Part shown: positions 43,805 to 53,352 of the stretch, one piece after another
Layout: every line of letters begins with the position of its first letter
Position numbering within the stretch: position 1 is the stretch's first letter
Source: Streptomyces sp. VRA16 Mangrove soil
GTDB taxonomy: Bacteria; Actinomycetota; Actinomycetes; Streptomycetales; Streptomycetaceae
Assembly (NCBI RefSeq): GCF_017377775.1
Contig: NZ_JAFVLN010000008.1
Location: 124,001-188,000, forward strand
Direction of reading: 5' to 3'
DNA length: 64,000 bases
Notes under the pieces: model-generated
Database searches by the model: none
Seen by the model: only the letters and a program-made list of their open reading frames with translations
What the model was told of the DNA's origin: nothing
Position numbers and translations under genes: made by a program

Positions 43805-43840
43805 CCGTTTCCCGCGCCCCGCGAAGGGCGCGGGAAACGG
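43805..43840. terminator. Hairpin terminator after the PknG-PP2C-vWA-FHA operon
   Basis: A perfect 15-bp stem CCGTTTCCCGCGCCC (43805-43819) with its complement at 43826-43840 and a 6-base loop, between converging genes. Confidence 0.85.
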
Positions 43841-43884
43841 CGGCGAGCAGCTCCGAAGGTCCGCGGGCTCACCCCCCCACCCGC

Positions 43885-44859
43885 TCACGCCTCCCCCAGC
43901 CCCCACACATAGGGCCCGCCCGGATCATCCAGCCAGGCCCAGCCCCGCCCGTCACTGACGGTCACCCCGTACCGCTCCCGCACCGGCCGCTCCTCCCGCT
44001 CCCACAGCGCGAGCGCCTCACGGGGATCCATGCGCCCCGCGGTCAGGGTCAGCAGGAACCGGAACGACTCGTCCTGCACCACGCGCCGGGGCAGCCCCCC
44101 GGTGGGCACCGCCGCCCCACCACCGCCACTCCCGCGCAGCGCGACGAAGTACGCGGGCGTCCGCAGGAACCGCCCCTCGGCGACCCCGCCCTCCTGCACG
44201 TCGAGAGCGAGCAGCCCGGTCGACAGCGGCGTCAGGATCCGCGCCCCGGGCACGCACTGCTCAAGCCAGGCCCCCGGCACGGCCCGCAGCGCGCAGGTGG
44301 CCATGATCCGGTCGTAGGGCGCCCGCTCGGCGCACCCGCGGGCCCCGTCCCCGGTGACGACGGCGGGCCGGTACCCGGCGGCGGCCAGATGCGCGCGGGC
44401 GGACTCGGTGATCTCCGGTTCGAGGTCGACGGTCGTCACGTACCGGTCGCCCAGCCGGTGCGCCAGCAGCGCGGCGTTGTACCCGGTCCCGGCCCCGATC
44501 TCCAGCACCCGGTCCCCGTCGCGCACATCGAGGTCGACGAGCATCCGGGCCATCAGCGACGGCTGGCTGCTGGACGAGACGAGCTCCCCGTCCCGCAGCC
44601 GGGTGGCGAGCGGCTGATCCGCGTAGGCCCCGCGCAGCCACCGGTCGCGCCGCGACGGATCGGGGTCCTGCGCCCAGAGCCGTTCGTAGCCGCCGGGCAC
44701 GCCCACGAAGTAGTACGGCACGAAGAGATGGCGCGGCACCCGCTCGAACGCCGCGCGCCAGCGCGGGTCCCCGGCCCAGATCCCGCTCTCGGCGATCTCC
44801 CGGACGAGCGCGGCCCGCGCCCGTGCGGCCAGTTCCTCGGCTCCCCGCTCTGCACCCAT
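43885..44859 (-). CDS. PCMT-like protein methyltransferase
   Basis: 324 residues. The N-terminal part has RVPRHLFVPYYFVGVPGG and SSSSQPSLMARML, the substrate-binding segments of protein-L-isoaspartate methyltransferases; SAM-binding motif I is VLEIGAGTGYNAALLAHRLG, followed by TTVDLEPEI and DGARGCAERAPYDRIM. The C-terminal ~100 residues are an extension typical of streptomycete copies. It may repair damaged proteins or modify a peptide; no peptide precursor is encoded nearby. Confidence 0.85.
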   Translation of the reverse strand: MGAERGAEELAARARAALVREIAESGIWAGDPRWRAAFERVPRHLFVPYYFVGVPGGYERLWAQDPDPSRRDRWLRGAYADQPLATRLRDGELVSSSSQPSLMARMLVDLDVRDGDRVLEIGAGTGYNAALLAHRLGDRYVTTVDLEPEITESARAHLAAAGYRPAVVTGDGARGCAERAPYDRIMATCALRAVPGAWLEQCVPGARILTPLSTGLLALDVQEGGVAEGRFLRTPAYFVALRGSGGGGAAVPTGGLPRRVVQDESFRFLLTLTAGRMDPREALALWEREERPVRERYGVTVSDGRGWAWLDDPGGPYVWGLGEA

Positions 44860-44942
44860 ATGTCCACTGTGCTGCGCGCGCGCCGATTCAGCGAGGTCCT
44901 ACGCCCCAAGTCCTGGACCGGTCCGTCTGAGACCATGGAGGG

Positions 44943-45347
44943 GTGACTGAGACCCCGCGCGACACACTCCAGGAGCAGACCTTCTACGAGCAGGTGGGTG
45001 GCGAGGAGACCTTCCGCCGCCTCGTGCACCGCTTCTACGAGGGCGTCGCCCAGGACCCGCTGCTCCGCCCGATGTACCCGGAGGAGGATCTGGGCCCGGC
45101 CGAGGAGCGGCTCGCCCTGTTCCTGATGCAGTACTGGGGCGGCCCGCGCACGTACAGCGACCACCGCGGGCACCCGCGGCTGCGGATGCGGCACGCCCCG
45201 TTCCAGGTCGACCGCGCGGCGCACGACGCGTGGCTGAAGCACATGCGGGACGCGGTCGACGAGCTCGGCCTCTCCGAGGAGCACGAGAGGACGCTGTGGA
45301 ACTACCTGACGTACGCGGCGGCGTCGATGGTCAACACGGCGGGCTGA
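44943..45347 (+). CDS. glbO: Truncated haemoglobin (group II, GlbO type)
   Basis: 134 residues. TFYEQVGGEETFRRLVHRFY is the start of the globin 2/2 fold; LFLMQYWGGPRTYSDHRGHP and RHAPFQV include the heme-proximal His region (LRMRHAPF), and HDAWLKHM carries the group II Trp at G8. It binds oxygen or nitric oxide at heme in the cytoplasm. GTG start after GGAGGG; divergent from the methyltransferase gene with an 83-base gap. Confidence 0.9.
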   Translation: MTETPRDTLQEQTFYEQVGGEETFRRLVHRFYEGVAQDPLLRPMYPEEDLGPAEERLALFLMQYWGGPRTYSDHRGHPRLRMRHAPFQVDRAAHDAWLKHMRDAVDELGLSEEHERTLWNYLTYAAASMVNTAG

Positions 45348-45395
45348 GACCAGGCCCCGGGCGGCCGGGGCTCAGGCGGGCACTCAGGCAGGCGC

Positions 45396-46091
45396 TCAGG
45401 CAGGTGTGACGGCGAGCCCGCCGAGCCCGGAGGCTCCGGCGGCACTGCGCCGGACCGCGACGGAACCGTAGGCCGTACGCAGCCGGACCCAGGGCCCCGA
45501 GGCGAGCAGGTCCACGGACGGCCCCCGCAGAAATCCGAGCGAGACCGCGGCGTGCGCGATGCGCACCGGTGCTCCGCTCGCCCCGATCTCGCGCGACCAG
45601 ATGGTGCGGCCGATCCGGTCGAGCTCGGTGCGGGTGCGCGCCTCGGGCGCCAACTCCTCGACCCGCGCCCGGAATTCACCCACGGCGGCCTTCACGAGGC
45701 CGCGCAGCTCATCGGCGCCGGGGAAGTCCTCGACCCGCTCCCAGCCGCCGCGCGGGGGCAGCACCCCGGCCCACGGCGGACCGGTGACGGCGGCGGGGAC
45801 CAGGGCACTGGCCGCGCTCTCGTCCACGGAGTCGAGCAGCTCCCCCGCGGACACGGTGACGTCCAGGGAGTCGTCGATCCCGTTCTCGTACGGCTTCAGC
45901 AGCCGGGCCGCACGGATCGCCAGCACCTCGAACGAAGGCGGCCGCCCGAACACCGCGAGCGCCTGCCCACCGGCCTGCGCCTGCAGCCGTACGGCGGCCG
46001 CCTTGTCGTAGTGCAGCAGCCGACCCAGGAAGGCGGCGAGGTCCGCCGCCTCCCCGGCATCGGCGAAATACAGCACGGGCACGCTGCTCAT
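45396..46091 (-). CDS. Conserved hypothetical protein
   Basis: 231 residues, soluble, no signal peptide. The N-terminal half mixes helices and strands (VPVLYFADAGEAADLAAFLG, LHYDKAAAVRLQAQAGGQAL), the C-terminal half is helical then strand-rich. No family recognised. Its start overlaps the stop of the thioesterase gene (ATGA), so it is coupled to it, and both follow ettA on the same strand. Confidence 0.65.
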   Translation of the reverse strand: MSSVPVLYFADAGEAADLAAFLGRLLHYDKAAAVRLQAQAGGQALAVFGRPPSFEVLAIRAARLLKPYENGIDDSLDVTVSAGELLDSVDESAASALVPAAVTGPPWAGVLPPRGGWERVEDFPGADELRGLVKAAVGEFRARVEELAPEARTRTELDRIGRTIWSREIGASGAPVRIAHAAVSLGFLRGPSVDLLASGPWVRLRTAYGSVAVRRSAAGASGLGGLAVTPA

Positions 46092-46521
46092 GCGGCGAGC
46101 GCCCCCGCGTCACCCTCGGCGTCGTCCTTCACGTCGTCCCGGTACTCCTCCAGGAACTCGCGCTCCTCGGCGGTGATCCGCCGGGGCCGCTGCGCCTCGA
46201 AGTCGAAGGGCACGATGACGGTGGACGCGCGCACGTACACCACGTCCTCGTCCTTCACCTCGTAGGTGAGGGTGAACGAGGCCGCCCGTATCTCGGTGAC
46301 CCACAGCTCGATGGCCACCGGGCGGTGCCGGTGGACCAACTGCCGCTTGTAGTCGATCTCATGGCGCGCCACGACGGACCCCTGCTGGAAGTCCTTGTCC
46401 GGACGGAACAGGAAGTCGATGCGTGCTTCTTCGAGGTACCGAAGAAAGACCACATTGTTGACGTGGCCGTACGCGTCCATGTCCGCCCAGCGCAGGGGGC
46501 AGGCGTATACGTGGCGAGCCA

Positions 46522-46522
<1 letters not shown>
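46088..46522 (-). CDS. Acyl-CoA thioesterase (4HBT hotdog fold)
   Basis: 144 residues. The 4-hydroxybenzoyl-CoA thioesterase-like signature RWADMDAYGHVNNVVFLRYLEEARIDFLF (first part RWADMDAYGHVNNVVF with the catalytic Asp) is complete, and the remaining beta-strands of the hotdog fold follow. It hydrolyses acyl-CoA thioesters in the cytoplasm; chain preference unknown. ATG 46522 overlaps the ettA stop (TGATG) and its stop overlaps the next gene, so three genes are translated in series. Confidence 0.9.
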
Positions 46523-48186
<1,664 letters not shown>

Positions 48187-48468
48187 GAGAAACCGTCCGG
48201 CAGTCGAAGTGTGGTCGCGTAAGGGGCCCGCGTACTGCGGTCTCCACCGCGTGAGGGCAGATACACCCCATCTTGCCGCATCGCCAGTGCCAGGCGAAAA
48301 CGCGTATCGCCCTGTGGCCCTGAGCTGGGGGTTCGGGGCGAACGATCGTAGCGGGTCTGTCACTGACGGTCGCTGATTGTCGGCCTCGGCCAACGTCGCA
48401 CGGCCCACGGACGGCCCAGGAACGATCTTCGTGACGCCAATCCGCACCCCTTCACCGCCGCCCCTGGA

Positions 48469-48717
48469 TCACTCGTAGACGGTGGCCGCCCGCAGAGCTC
48501 GCGCGAAGAACCGCCAGTCACCATCGGCAGGCAGCTCGCGGCCGGCGTTGTCGTACCAACCGCCCGCGTCATCGATCCACGCGGCCAGAGCCTCCAGGAA
48601 GCTGGGGAGGTCCGCGTTCTCCCAAGCACTCCTCTCTTCGGCATGGCTGCGAAGCAGGGCGCGAACGAAGGCCGCCAGATCTTCACGGCTGTCGACGGAT
48701 TCAGGCGTAGAGGTCAC
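48469..48717 (-). CDS. DUF7660-like small protein
   Basis: 82 residues from a GTG start. SREDLAAFVRALLRSHAEER, WENADLPSFLEALAAWIDD and DWRFFARALRAATVYE match the pattern of small immunity-like or accessory proteins grouped as DUF7660. The Trp- and acid-rich sequence has no signal peptide. Function unknown; the neighbours are gene fragments. Confidence 0.6.
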   Translation of the reverse strand: MTSTPESVDSREDLAAFVRALLRSHAEERSAWENADLPSFLEALAAWIDDAGGWYDNAGRELPADGDWRFFARALRAATVYE

Positions 48718-48752
48718 TCGCGAGAACCTACTTGGAGGGCGGACGCCCGTGC

Positions 48753-48871
48753 CTAGCGAGGATTCGGATTGACGAGGATCTCGTAAACGATCTCGCACAG
48801 GGCGGCAGGCACCACGATGTCCGCGGTCTCTACGGGCCTGCCCTGGTCGCTGTAGTACGTCCGCCGACTCT
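48753..48871 (-). pseudogene. C-terminal fragment of a GntR/UTRA regulator
   Basis: The last ~38 codons before the TAG at 48753-48755 read RRTYYSDQGRPVETADIVVP then AALCEIVYEI, which is the usual C-terminal end of UTRA-domain GntR regulators. Upstream the similarity stops abruptly and a different open frame runs on the opposite strand, so this is a truncated remnant. Confidence 0.55.
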
Positions 48872-48879
48872 GCGGCTTC

Positions 48880-49107
48880 GTGGAGGAGGGCCGTCCCGAG
48901 CCTGACGACCTCGAAGCGGAGACGATCCCCCTGCACGGCTTCCGCGTGCGGGATGCAGGGGATGTACGGGACGCCCAGGGCTCCGCCCCCGAAATGACTC
49001 CGGCGGCGGTGGAAGCCCGGTTGCGCACAGCCCTGAAGGCCATGGGCCCGCCCCGCTGCTACTCCGTGGGGCCCGACGGCACCCTCATCGAGCGGGACGG
49101 CCCCTGA
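48880..49107 (+). CDS. Small hypothetical protein
   Basis: 75 residues, GTG start. Contains AAVEARLRTALKAMGPPRCYSVGPDG and ends at a TGA directly abutting the converging surface-protein stop. Third-position G/C content fits a coding sequence. No family recognised; it could be the 3' part of a larger gene lost when the neighbouring GntR gene was truncated. Confidence 0.45.
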   Translation: MEEGRPEPDDLEAETIPLHGFRVRDAGDVRDAQGSAPEMTPAAVEARLRTALKAMGPPRCYSVGPDGTLIERDGP

Positions 49108-50562
49108 TCACTCCTCGCCGGGGGTTCCGGCCGCCCCGTCCGCCGGTGTCTTCTTCCTGCGTACGAAGATCAGCGCGGCCCCGCCGAGCAGGACGAGGAC
49201 GATGGCCGCGCCCGCGATCAGCGGGGTCGCGTTCGACGCGCCCGTCTCCGCCAGGTCCGTGCCGGAGGCGCCCGTGCCGCCGACCGATGCGGGGCTCGGC
49301 TGGGTCGTCGTCTGGGTTCTCAGGCCGTCGTCGGTGGTGGCCACCGCGGACGTCGTGCGGCAGTCGAGGATGCCGCGCAGCCGCTTCTCGAAGCCGTGCG
49401 GGCCCTCGATCGTGAAGTCGTAGGCCTGGTCCTCCTGCAGCGGTATGGTCACCGTCCGCGTCGCCTCGGCGGGGACGGTGTGCCGCGTGCCCATCAGGCG
49501 GAACGTGAACGGCTTGTCCCCCGTGTTCGCCACCGTGATGTCGATGCCGCTCTTGTCGCAGTTCTTGTGTGCGGACAGCGCGGGCACGGCGCCCTGCCGC
49601 GCCCAGGTCGCCGTCGCGCTCGCGGAGACCGTGGACTCGCTGGAGCCCGCGAGGATCTGCGTCTGGCTGCGGGTGTCGGAGGTGAAGGCGCGGCCAACCG
49701 GCACGGTCGTGGAGGCCTGCACGGCGAGTTCGGCCGAACCCGCGTCCGCGTCCTCGGGTATGTCGAAGTAGAGGCTGCTGCCGTCGACCGCGGCCGTGAC
49801 CGGCTCACCCTTCTTGTCGACGATCCGCACGCCCTCCGCGGCGGCCTCGGCGGGCGGCGTCACCCCGACGGCGTCGGCGTTCGTGCGCACCCTGACCGGG
49901 CCGAGCCGCTCCCCCGGACGACCGGAGACCGCCTGCGGCGTCAGCGTCAGCGAGGCCCGCGGCTCGGCGAGGGGACGCGCGCTGTGCTGCAGATAGTCGG
50001 CGAGCTTCTCGGCGGCGGGACTGACGGCCTCGACGTCGGCGTCGTCCGAGTAGCGCCAGATGGCGACCTGGGTGCCGGCCGCGGCGTCCGCCTCGGTGAG
50101 GCTCCTGGCCCCGGCCTTGCGCGCCAGCGCGGCGAGATCGTTGACCTGCGGGTACGAGTTCTGCAGGATCCAGCGGATCCGGCCCGCGTCCTTGTTGCCG
50201 CTCAGCGAGGTGCCGCTCCAGGAGGTCTCCTGGTACCTGGCGTCCGTCTGCGTCGGGTTGTGGATGTCGATGCAGTACGTCTGGAGCATGCCGCCGCCGT
50301 CGACGGTCATCCGGAAGAGGCCTGCGGTGACCTTCTCGTCCGTGCCGTTCTCGTGCACGACGGCCGTCCCGTGCACGTCCAAGCCGCTGATGACGGCGCT
50401 CGCGCCGCCCTGCTCCTTGACTCCGTCGACGCCGTCGAGTGCCTGGGCCGAGCCCGCGCCGGATATCGCGCCGGCCGCCACGAGCCCCGACACCAGGGCC
50501 GCCGCGGCGATCCGGGCGGTGGACCGCCCGCGCCGGGCAACCCGCGTGAACACTGAAAACAC
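49108..50562 (-). CDS. Thioester-domain (TED) surface protein with LAETG sortase signal
   Basis: 484 residues. Signal peptide (IAAAALVSGLVAAGAISG...SAQA), thioester domain (~45-190) with Cys97 in LQTYCIDIHNPTQ and Gln165 in AGTQVAIWRYSD, the pair that forms an internal thioester in Gram-positive adhesins, then beta-sandwich domains and a C-terminal LAETG (437-441), hydrophobic helix and RRKK tail for anchoring by a class E-type sortase. It is therefore displayed on the cell wall and could bind host or substrate covalently. GTG 50562 follows AAGGGAA. Confidence 0.88.
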   Translation of the reverse strand: MFSVFTRVARRGRSTARIAAAALVSGLVAAGAISGAGSAQALDGVDGVKEQGGASAVISGLDVHGTAVVHENGTDEKVTAGLFRMTVDGGGMLQTYCIDIHNPTQTDARYQETSWSGTSLSGNKDAGRIRWILQNSYPQVNDLAALARKAGARSLTEADAAAGTQVAIWRYSDDADVEAVSPAAEKLADYLQHSARPLAEPRASLTLTPQAVSGRPGERLGPVRVRTNADAVGVTPPAEAAAEGVRIVDKKGEPVTAAVDGSSLYFDIPEDADAGSAELAVQASTTVPVGRAFTSDTRSQTQILAGSSESTVSASATATWARQGAVPALSAHKNCDKSGIDITVANTGDKPFTFRLMGTRHTVPAEATRTVTIPLQEDQAYDFTIEGPHGFEKRLRGILDCRTTSAVATTDDGLRTQTTTQPSPASVGGTGASGTDLAETGASNATPLIAGAAIVLVLLGGAALIFVRRKKTPADGAAGTPGEE

Positions 50563-50901
50563 GTAATTCCCTTTCAGGCAGGACGTGTTGACACATGGGG
50601 GGTGGTGTCCCGCCGGCAGAATCAATGCCAACCACTGCGACTCGGCTGGCTCTTGAGCCCCTGAAGCCCGTGAAGCCCGTGGAGCTCTCGGAGCCCGTGA
50701 AGCCCCTGGAGCTCCAAGAACTCGCGGAGTCCTAGGACGCATCTTCGAACCCAGGAACTCCGCCCGCATCCTATGGACGTGGGCTGTGCCGACTCACAGA
50801 GCTGCCGCCCGGCGGGCGATCCGACTCGGAATCGTTATCGCCGAAATCGCATGTGAAGCAGGCTTATCGCCACATCACCGACACCACCGTTCCCCCGTGC
50901 T
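50563..50901. other. Intergenic region with 9-bp tandem repeat
   Basis: 339 bases between the surface-protein gene and ssbB. It contains the tandem repeat at 50656-50736 and presumably the surface-protein promoter; no gene is seen. Confidence 0.6.
50656..50736. repeat. 9-bp tandem repeat, nine units
   Basis: Nine consecutive 9-base units, consensus AGCCCGTGA: AGCCCCTGA, AGCCCGTGA, AGCCCGTGG, AGCTCTCGG, AGCCCGTGA, AGCCCCTGG, then three more diverged. It is upstream of the surface-protein start, outside its coding sequence. Confidence 0.75.
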
Positions 50902-51357
50902 TCACCCCACCGGCTCCGGCTCGATCTCGAACGACGGCTCGTCCAGGGCCTCTTGCTCCCCACGTGCCTGTGCCTGCTCCTCGGCCGCGGTCACCGCCCG
51001 CCGGACGGCCCGCCGGAACGCCGACGTGCCGCGGGACAGGTCGTGCCCCACCGCGCTCGCCTGAATGTCCGCCGAGGTCCAGTGCTGGCCGCCGCGCTCC
51101 TCGTCGCGCACCTTCAACCGGCCCTGCACGATGACGGGTTCGCCGATGGTGATGGAGCCCTGCACATTGGCCCCGAGCGGGCCGTTGGCCCACACCGTGA
51201 AGAAGTTGGTGTGGCCGTCCACCCATTCGTTGCGCACCCGGTCGAAGCGGCGTGGGGTCACCGCGAGCCGGAAGCGGGACACCGGCCCGGTCGGCAACTC
51301 CCGGTAGACCGGCGTCGTCGCGACGTTCCCCACCACTGTCAACAGCGTCTCGTTCAT
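50902..51357 (-). CDS. ssbB: Single-stranded DNA-binding protein, SsbB type
   Basis: 151 residues. An OB-fold spans ~1-105: TLLTVVGNVATTPVYRELPT, VSRFRLAVTPRRFDRVRNEW, TNFFTVWANGPLGANVQGSI and PVIVQGRLKVRDEERGG. The C-terminus is acidic (EALDEPSFEIEPEPVG) but lacks the DDDIPF tip of the main SsbA, as in the Streptomyces paralogue SsbB that acts in chromosome segregation during sporulation. Strong GGGGAGGG before ATG 51357. It follows the dynamin-like pair in the same direction, after a 178-base gap. Confidence 0.85.
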   Translation of the reverse strand: MNETLLTVVGNVATTPVYRELPTGPVSRFRLAVTPRRFDRVRNEWVDGHTNFFTVWANGPLGANVQGSITIGEPVIVQGRLKVRDEERGGQHWTSADIQASAVGHDLSRGTSAFRRAVRRAVTAAEEQAQARGEQEALDEPSFEIEPEPVG

Positions 51358-51535
51358 GGCGTACGCCCCTCCCCTGTTCCCACAACGTGTCCGAACACGC
51401 CGGTCACGCCTGGTCCTGCCGTGCCACACCAGGCCACGAACATCCTGTTCACGCCTGGTCAGCGCGGTCCGGGCCGTTCCCGAACCGCGCTCCCCAGACT
51501 GCCCCCGCCCCGCGATCCCCGCCGACGCCTGTGGC

Positions 51536-53347
51536 CTACCGCCCGGTTGTGGAAAACCCGACCACCCGTGCGTACTGCTCCCGCACCTCCCGGTACCGCA
51601 GCAGCTCCGCCGCGACCGGGTCCAGCACTCGGGCCCTGCCGCAGGCCGCCGCCGCGTCCCGCAGGCGCCGCTCCGCCTCCTGCCCGTACCGCCGGGCGGG
51701 CCCCTTCGCCGCGAACCGGCACGCCCACTCCACGCACGGCCCGCCCACGATCCCGGCGAGCATCATCAGCACCGGCACCCCGAGGTTGGGTGACAGGACC
51801 CCGAGGATCTGCCCCAACAGCCAGAGCCCGCCCAGGATCTGAAGAATCGTCATGGAGGCCTGGGCGAGGACCGCGACCGGCCACCACCCCGGCCGCGGCG
51901 GACGCCCGCCGAGCCCCGCACCGACGCCAGCACCGATGCCGGCCCCGGCACGTGACCCGGTCGACCCCGCCGACCGGCTCCCCGCGTCCGGCGCGCCCGC
52001 CGTCACCGCCAGCTCGTCGAGCGCCTGCGGCAGCCCCTCGGCGCCGCGCACGGCGGCCTCCCGCACGGCCTGGGCCCATGCGTCGGGCAGCCCGGTCGCC
52101 GCCGCGTCACCGACGGCCCGTACGGCGTGCTCGACGCGCTGGCGCGCCGTGGCCTCCTCGTCGGCGGGCGGCACGGTGGCCGGAGTGCTCGCGGTGGCGG
52201 CGCGCTGGGCCTCGTACCACCGCCAGAGCCTGAGCCAGGGTGTGCCGCACGCCTTGTTGGCCCCGCGCGCCCAGGCCCGTTCGGCGGCCTGTCCCGCGGC
52301 CGCCGCGCCGACCGCGTCGGCGAGCCGGTCGGCGAACTCCTCTCGGGCCGCCTCGCTCAGTCCGACCTGTCGTCCGGCCGCGTACACGGGCCGCAGCCGG
52401 ATCGCGGCGGCGTCCACGTCGGCGCCGATCCGGCGCGCCGCGGCCTGCCGCTCGGTGACGAACTGGTCGAGGGCGTCGCGCAGTTCGCCGACTCCCTCGC
52501 CGGTCAGCGCGGACAGCGGCAGCACGGTGGCGCCGGGTTCGCCGTGTTCGCCGAGCGCGATGCCGTCCTCGTCGAGGAGGCGTCGTAGGTCGTCGAGGAC
52601 CTGTTCGGCGGCGTCGCCGGGCAGCCGGTCGACCTGGTTGAGGACGACGAACATCACCTCGGCGTGGCCCGCCATGGGCCGCAGGTAGCGCTGGTGGAGC
52701 ATCGCGTCGGCGTACTTCTCGGGGTCGACGACCCAGATCACCGCGTCCACGAGGGCGAGCACCCGGTCGACCTGCTCGCGGTGGGCGGGCGCCGCGGAGT
52801 CGTGGTCGGGCAGGTCGACGAGGACGAGCCCTTCGAGCGGCGCGTCCCCGATCTGCCCCTGCAGCGGGCGGCGCCGCGAGCGCCCCGGGATGCCGAGCCG
52901 GTCGAGCAGCCCCGCCGCGCCGTCGGTCCAGCTGCAGGCGATCGGCGCGGAGGTGGTGGGCCGGCGCAGCCCCGTCTCCGACAGCGGTACGCCGGCGAGG
53001 GCGTTGAACAGGGTCGACTTTCCGCTCCCCGTGGCCCCCGCGACGGCCACCACGGTGTGCCGCGCGGAGAGTCTGCGCCGGGTGGCGGCCTCGTCGAGCA
53101 CCCGCCCCGCCTCGGCGAGGGTCGCCCCGTCGAGCCGCGTACGGGACAGTCCGACGAGTTCGCGCAGTGCGTCGAGGCGCTGCTTCAGGTGGGTGTCGTC
53201 GGACGTTCCCGGGCCCGCCGGCGCGTGCGGTGCCTCCAGGAGGTCGCCCGGCTGCCCGGCGGCGCGCCGCGCGATGAGCCCGTCGTCCCAGGCGCCGCCC
53301 TCGGGGCCCCCGGTGTGGTCGGTGTCGTGATCCGTGACGGCGGTCAC
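51536..53347 (-). CDS. dynB: Dynamin-like GTPase with transmembrane segments (DynB-like)
   Basis: 603 residues. G1 AVAGATGSGKSTLFNAL, G3 LVDLPDHDS, G4 LNQVDRLPGD in an N-terminal GTPase domain (~95-330), then a helical region and two hydrophobic segments near the C-terminus (MTILQILGGLWLLGQILGVL and LGVPVLMMLAGIVGGPCVEW). The TM pair fits DynB, which with DynA stabilises Z-rings during sporulation septation in Streptomyces. GTG 53347 is chosen on RBS spacing; GTG 53356, overlapping the upstream stop, is possible. Confidence 0.75.
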   Translation of the reverse strand: MTAVTDHDTDHTGGPEGGAWDDGLIARRAAGQPGDLLEAPHAPAGPGTSDDTHLKQRLDALRELVGLSRTRLDGATLAEAGRVLDEAATRRRLSARHTVVAVAGATGSGKSTLFNALAGVPLSETGLRRPTTSAPIACSWTDGAAGLLDRLGIPGRSRRRPLQGQIGDAPLEGLVLVDLPDHDSAAPAHREQVDRVLALVDAVIWVVDPEKYADAMLHQRYLRPMAGHAEVMFVVLNQVDRLPGDAAEQVLDDLRRLLDEDGIALGEHGEPGATVLPLSALTGEGVGELRDALDQFVTERQAAARRIGADVDAAAIRLRPVYAAGRQVGLSEAAREEFADRLADAVGAAAAGQAAERAWARGANKACGTPWLRLWRWYEAQRAATASTPATVPPADEEATARQRVEHAVRAVGDAAATGLPDAWAQAVREAAVRGAEGLPQALDELAVTAGAPDAGSRSAGSTGSRAGAGIGAGVGAGLGGRPPRPGWWPVAVLAQASMTILQILGGLWLLGQILGVLSPNLGVPVLMMLAGIVGGPCVEWACRFAAKGPARRYGQEAERRLRDAAAACGRARVLDPVAAELLRYREVREQYARVVGFSTTGR

Positions 53348-53352
53348 CGCCT

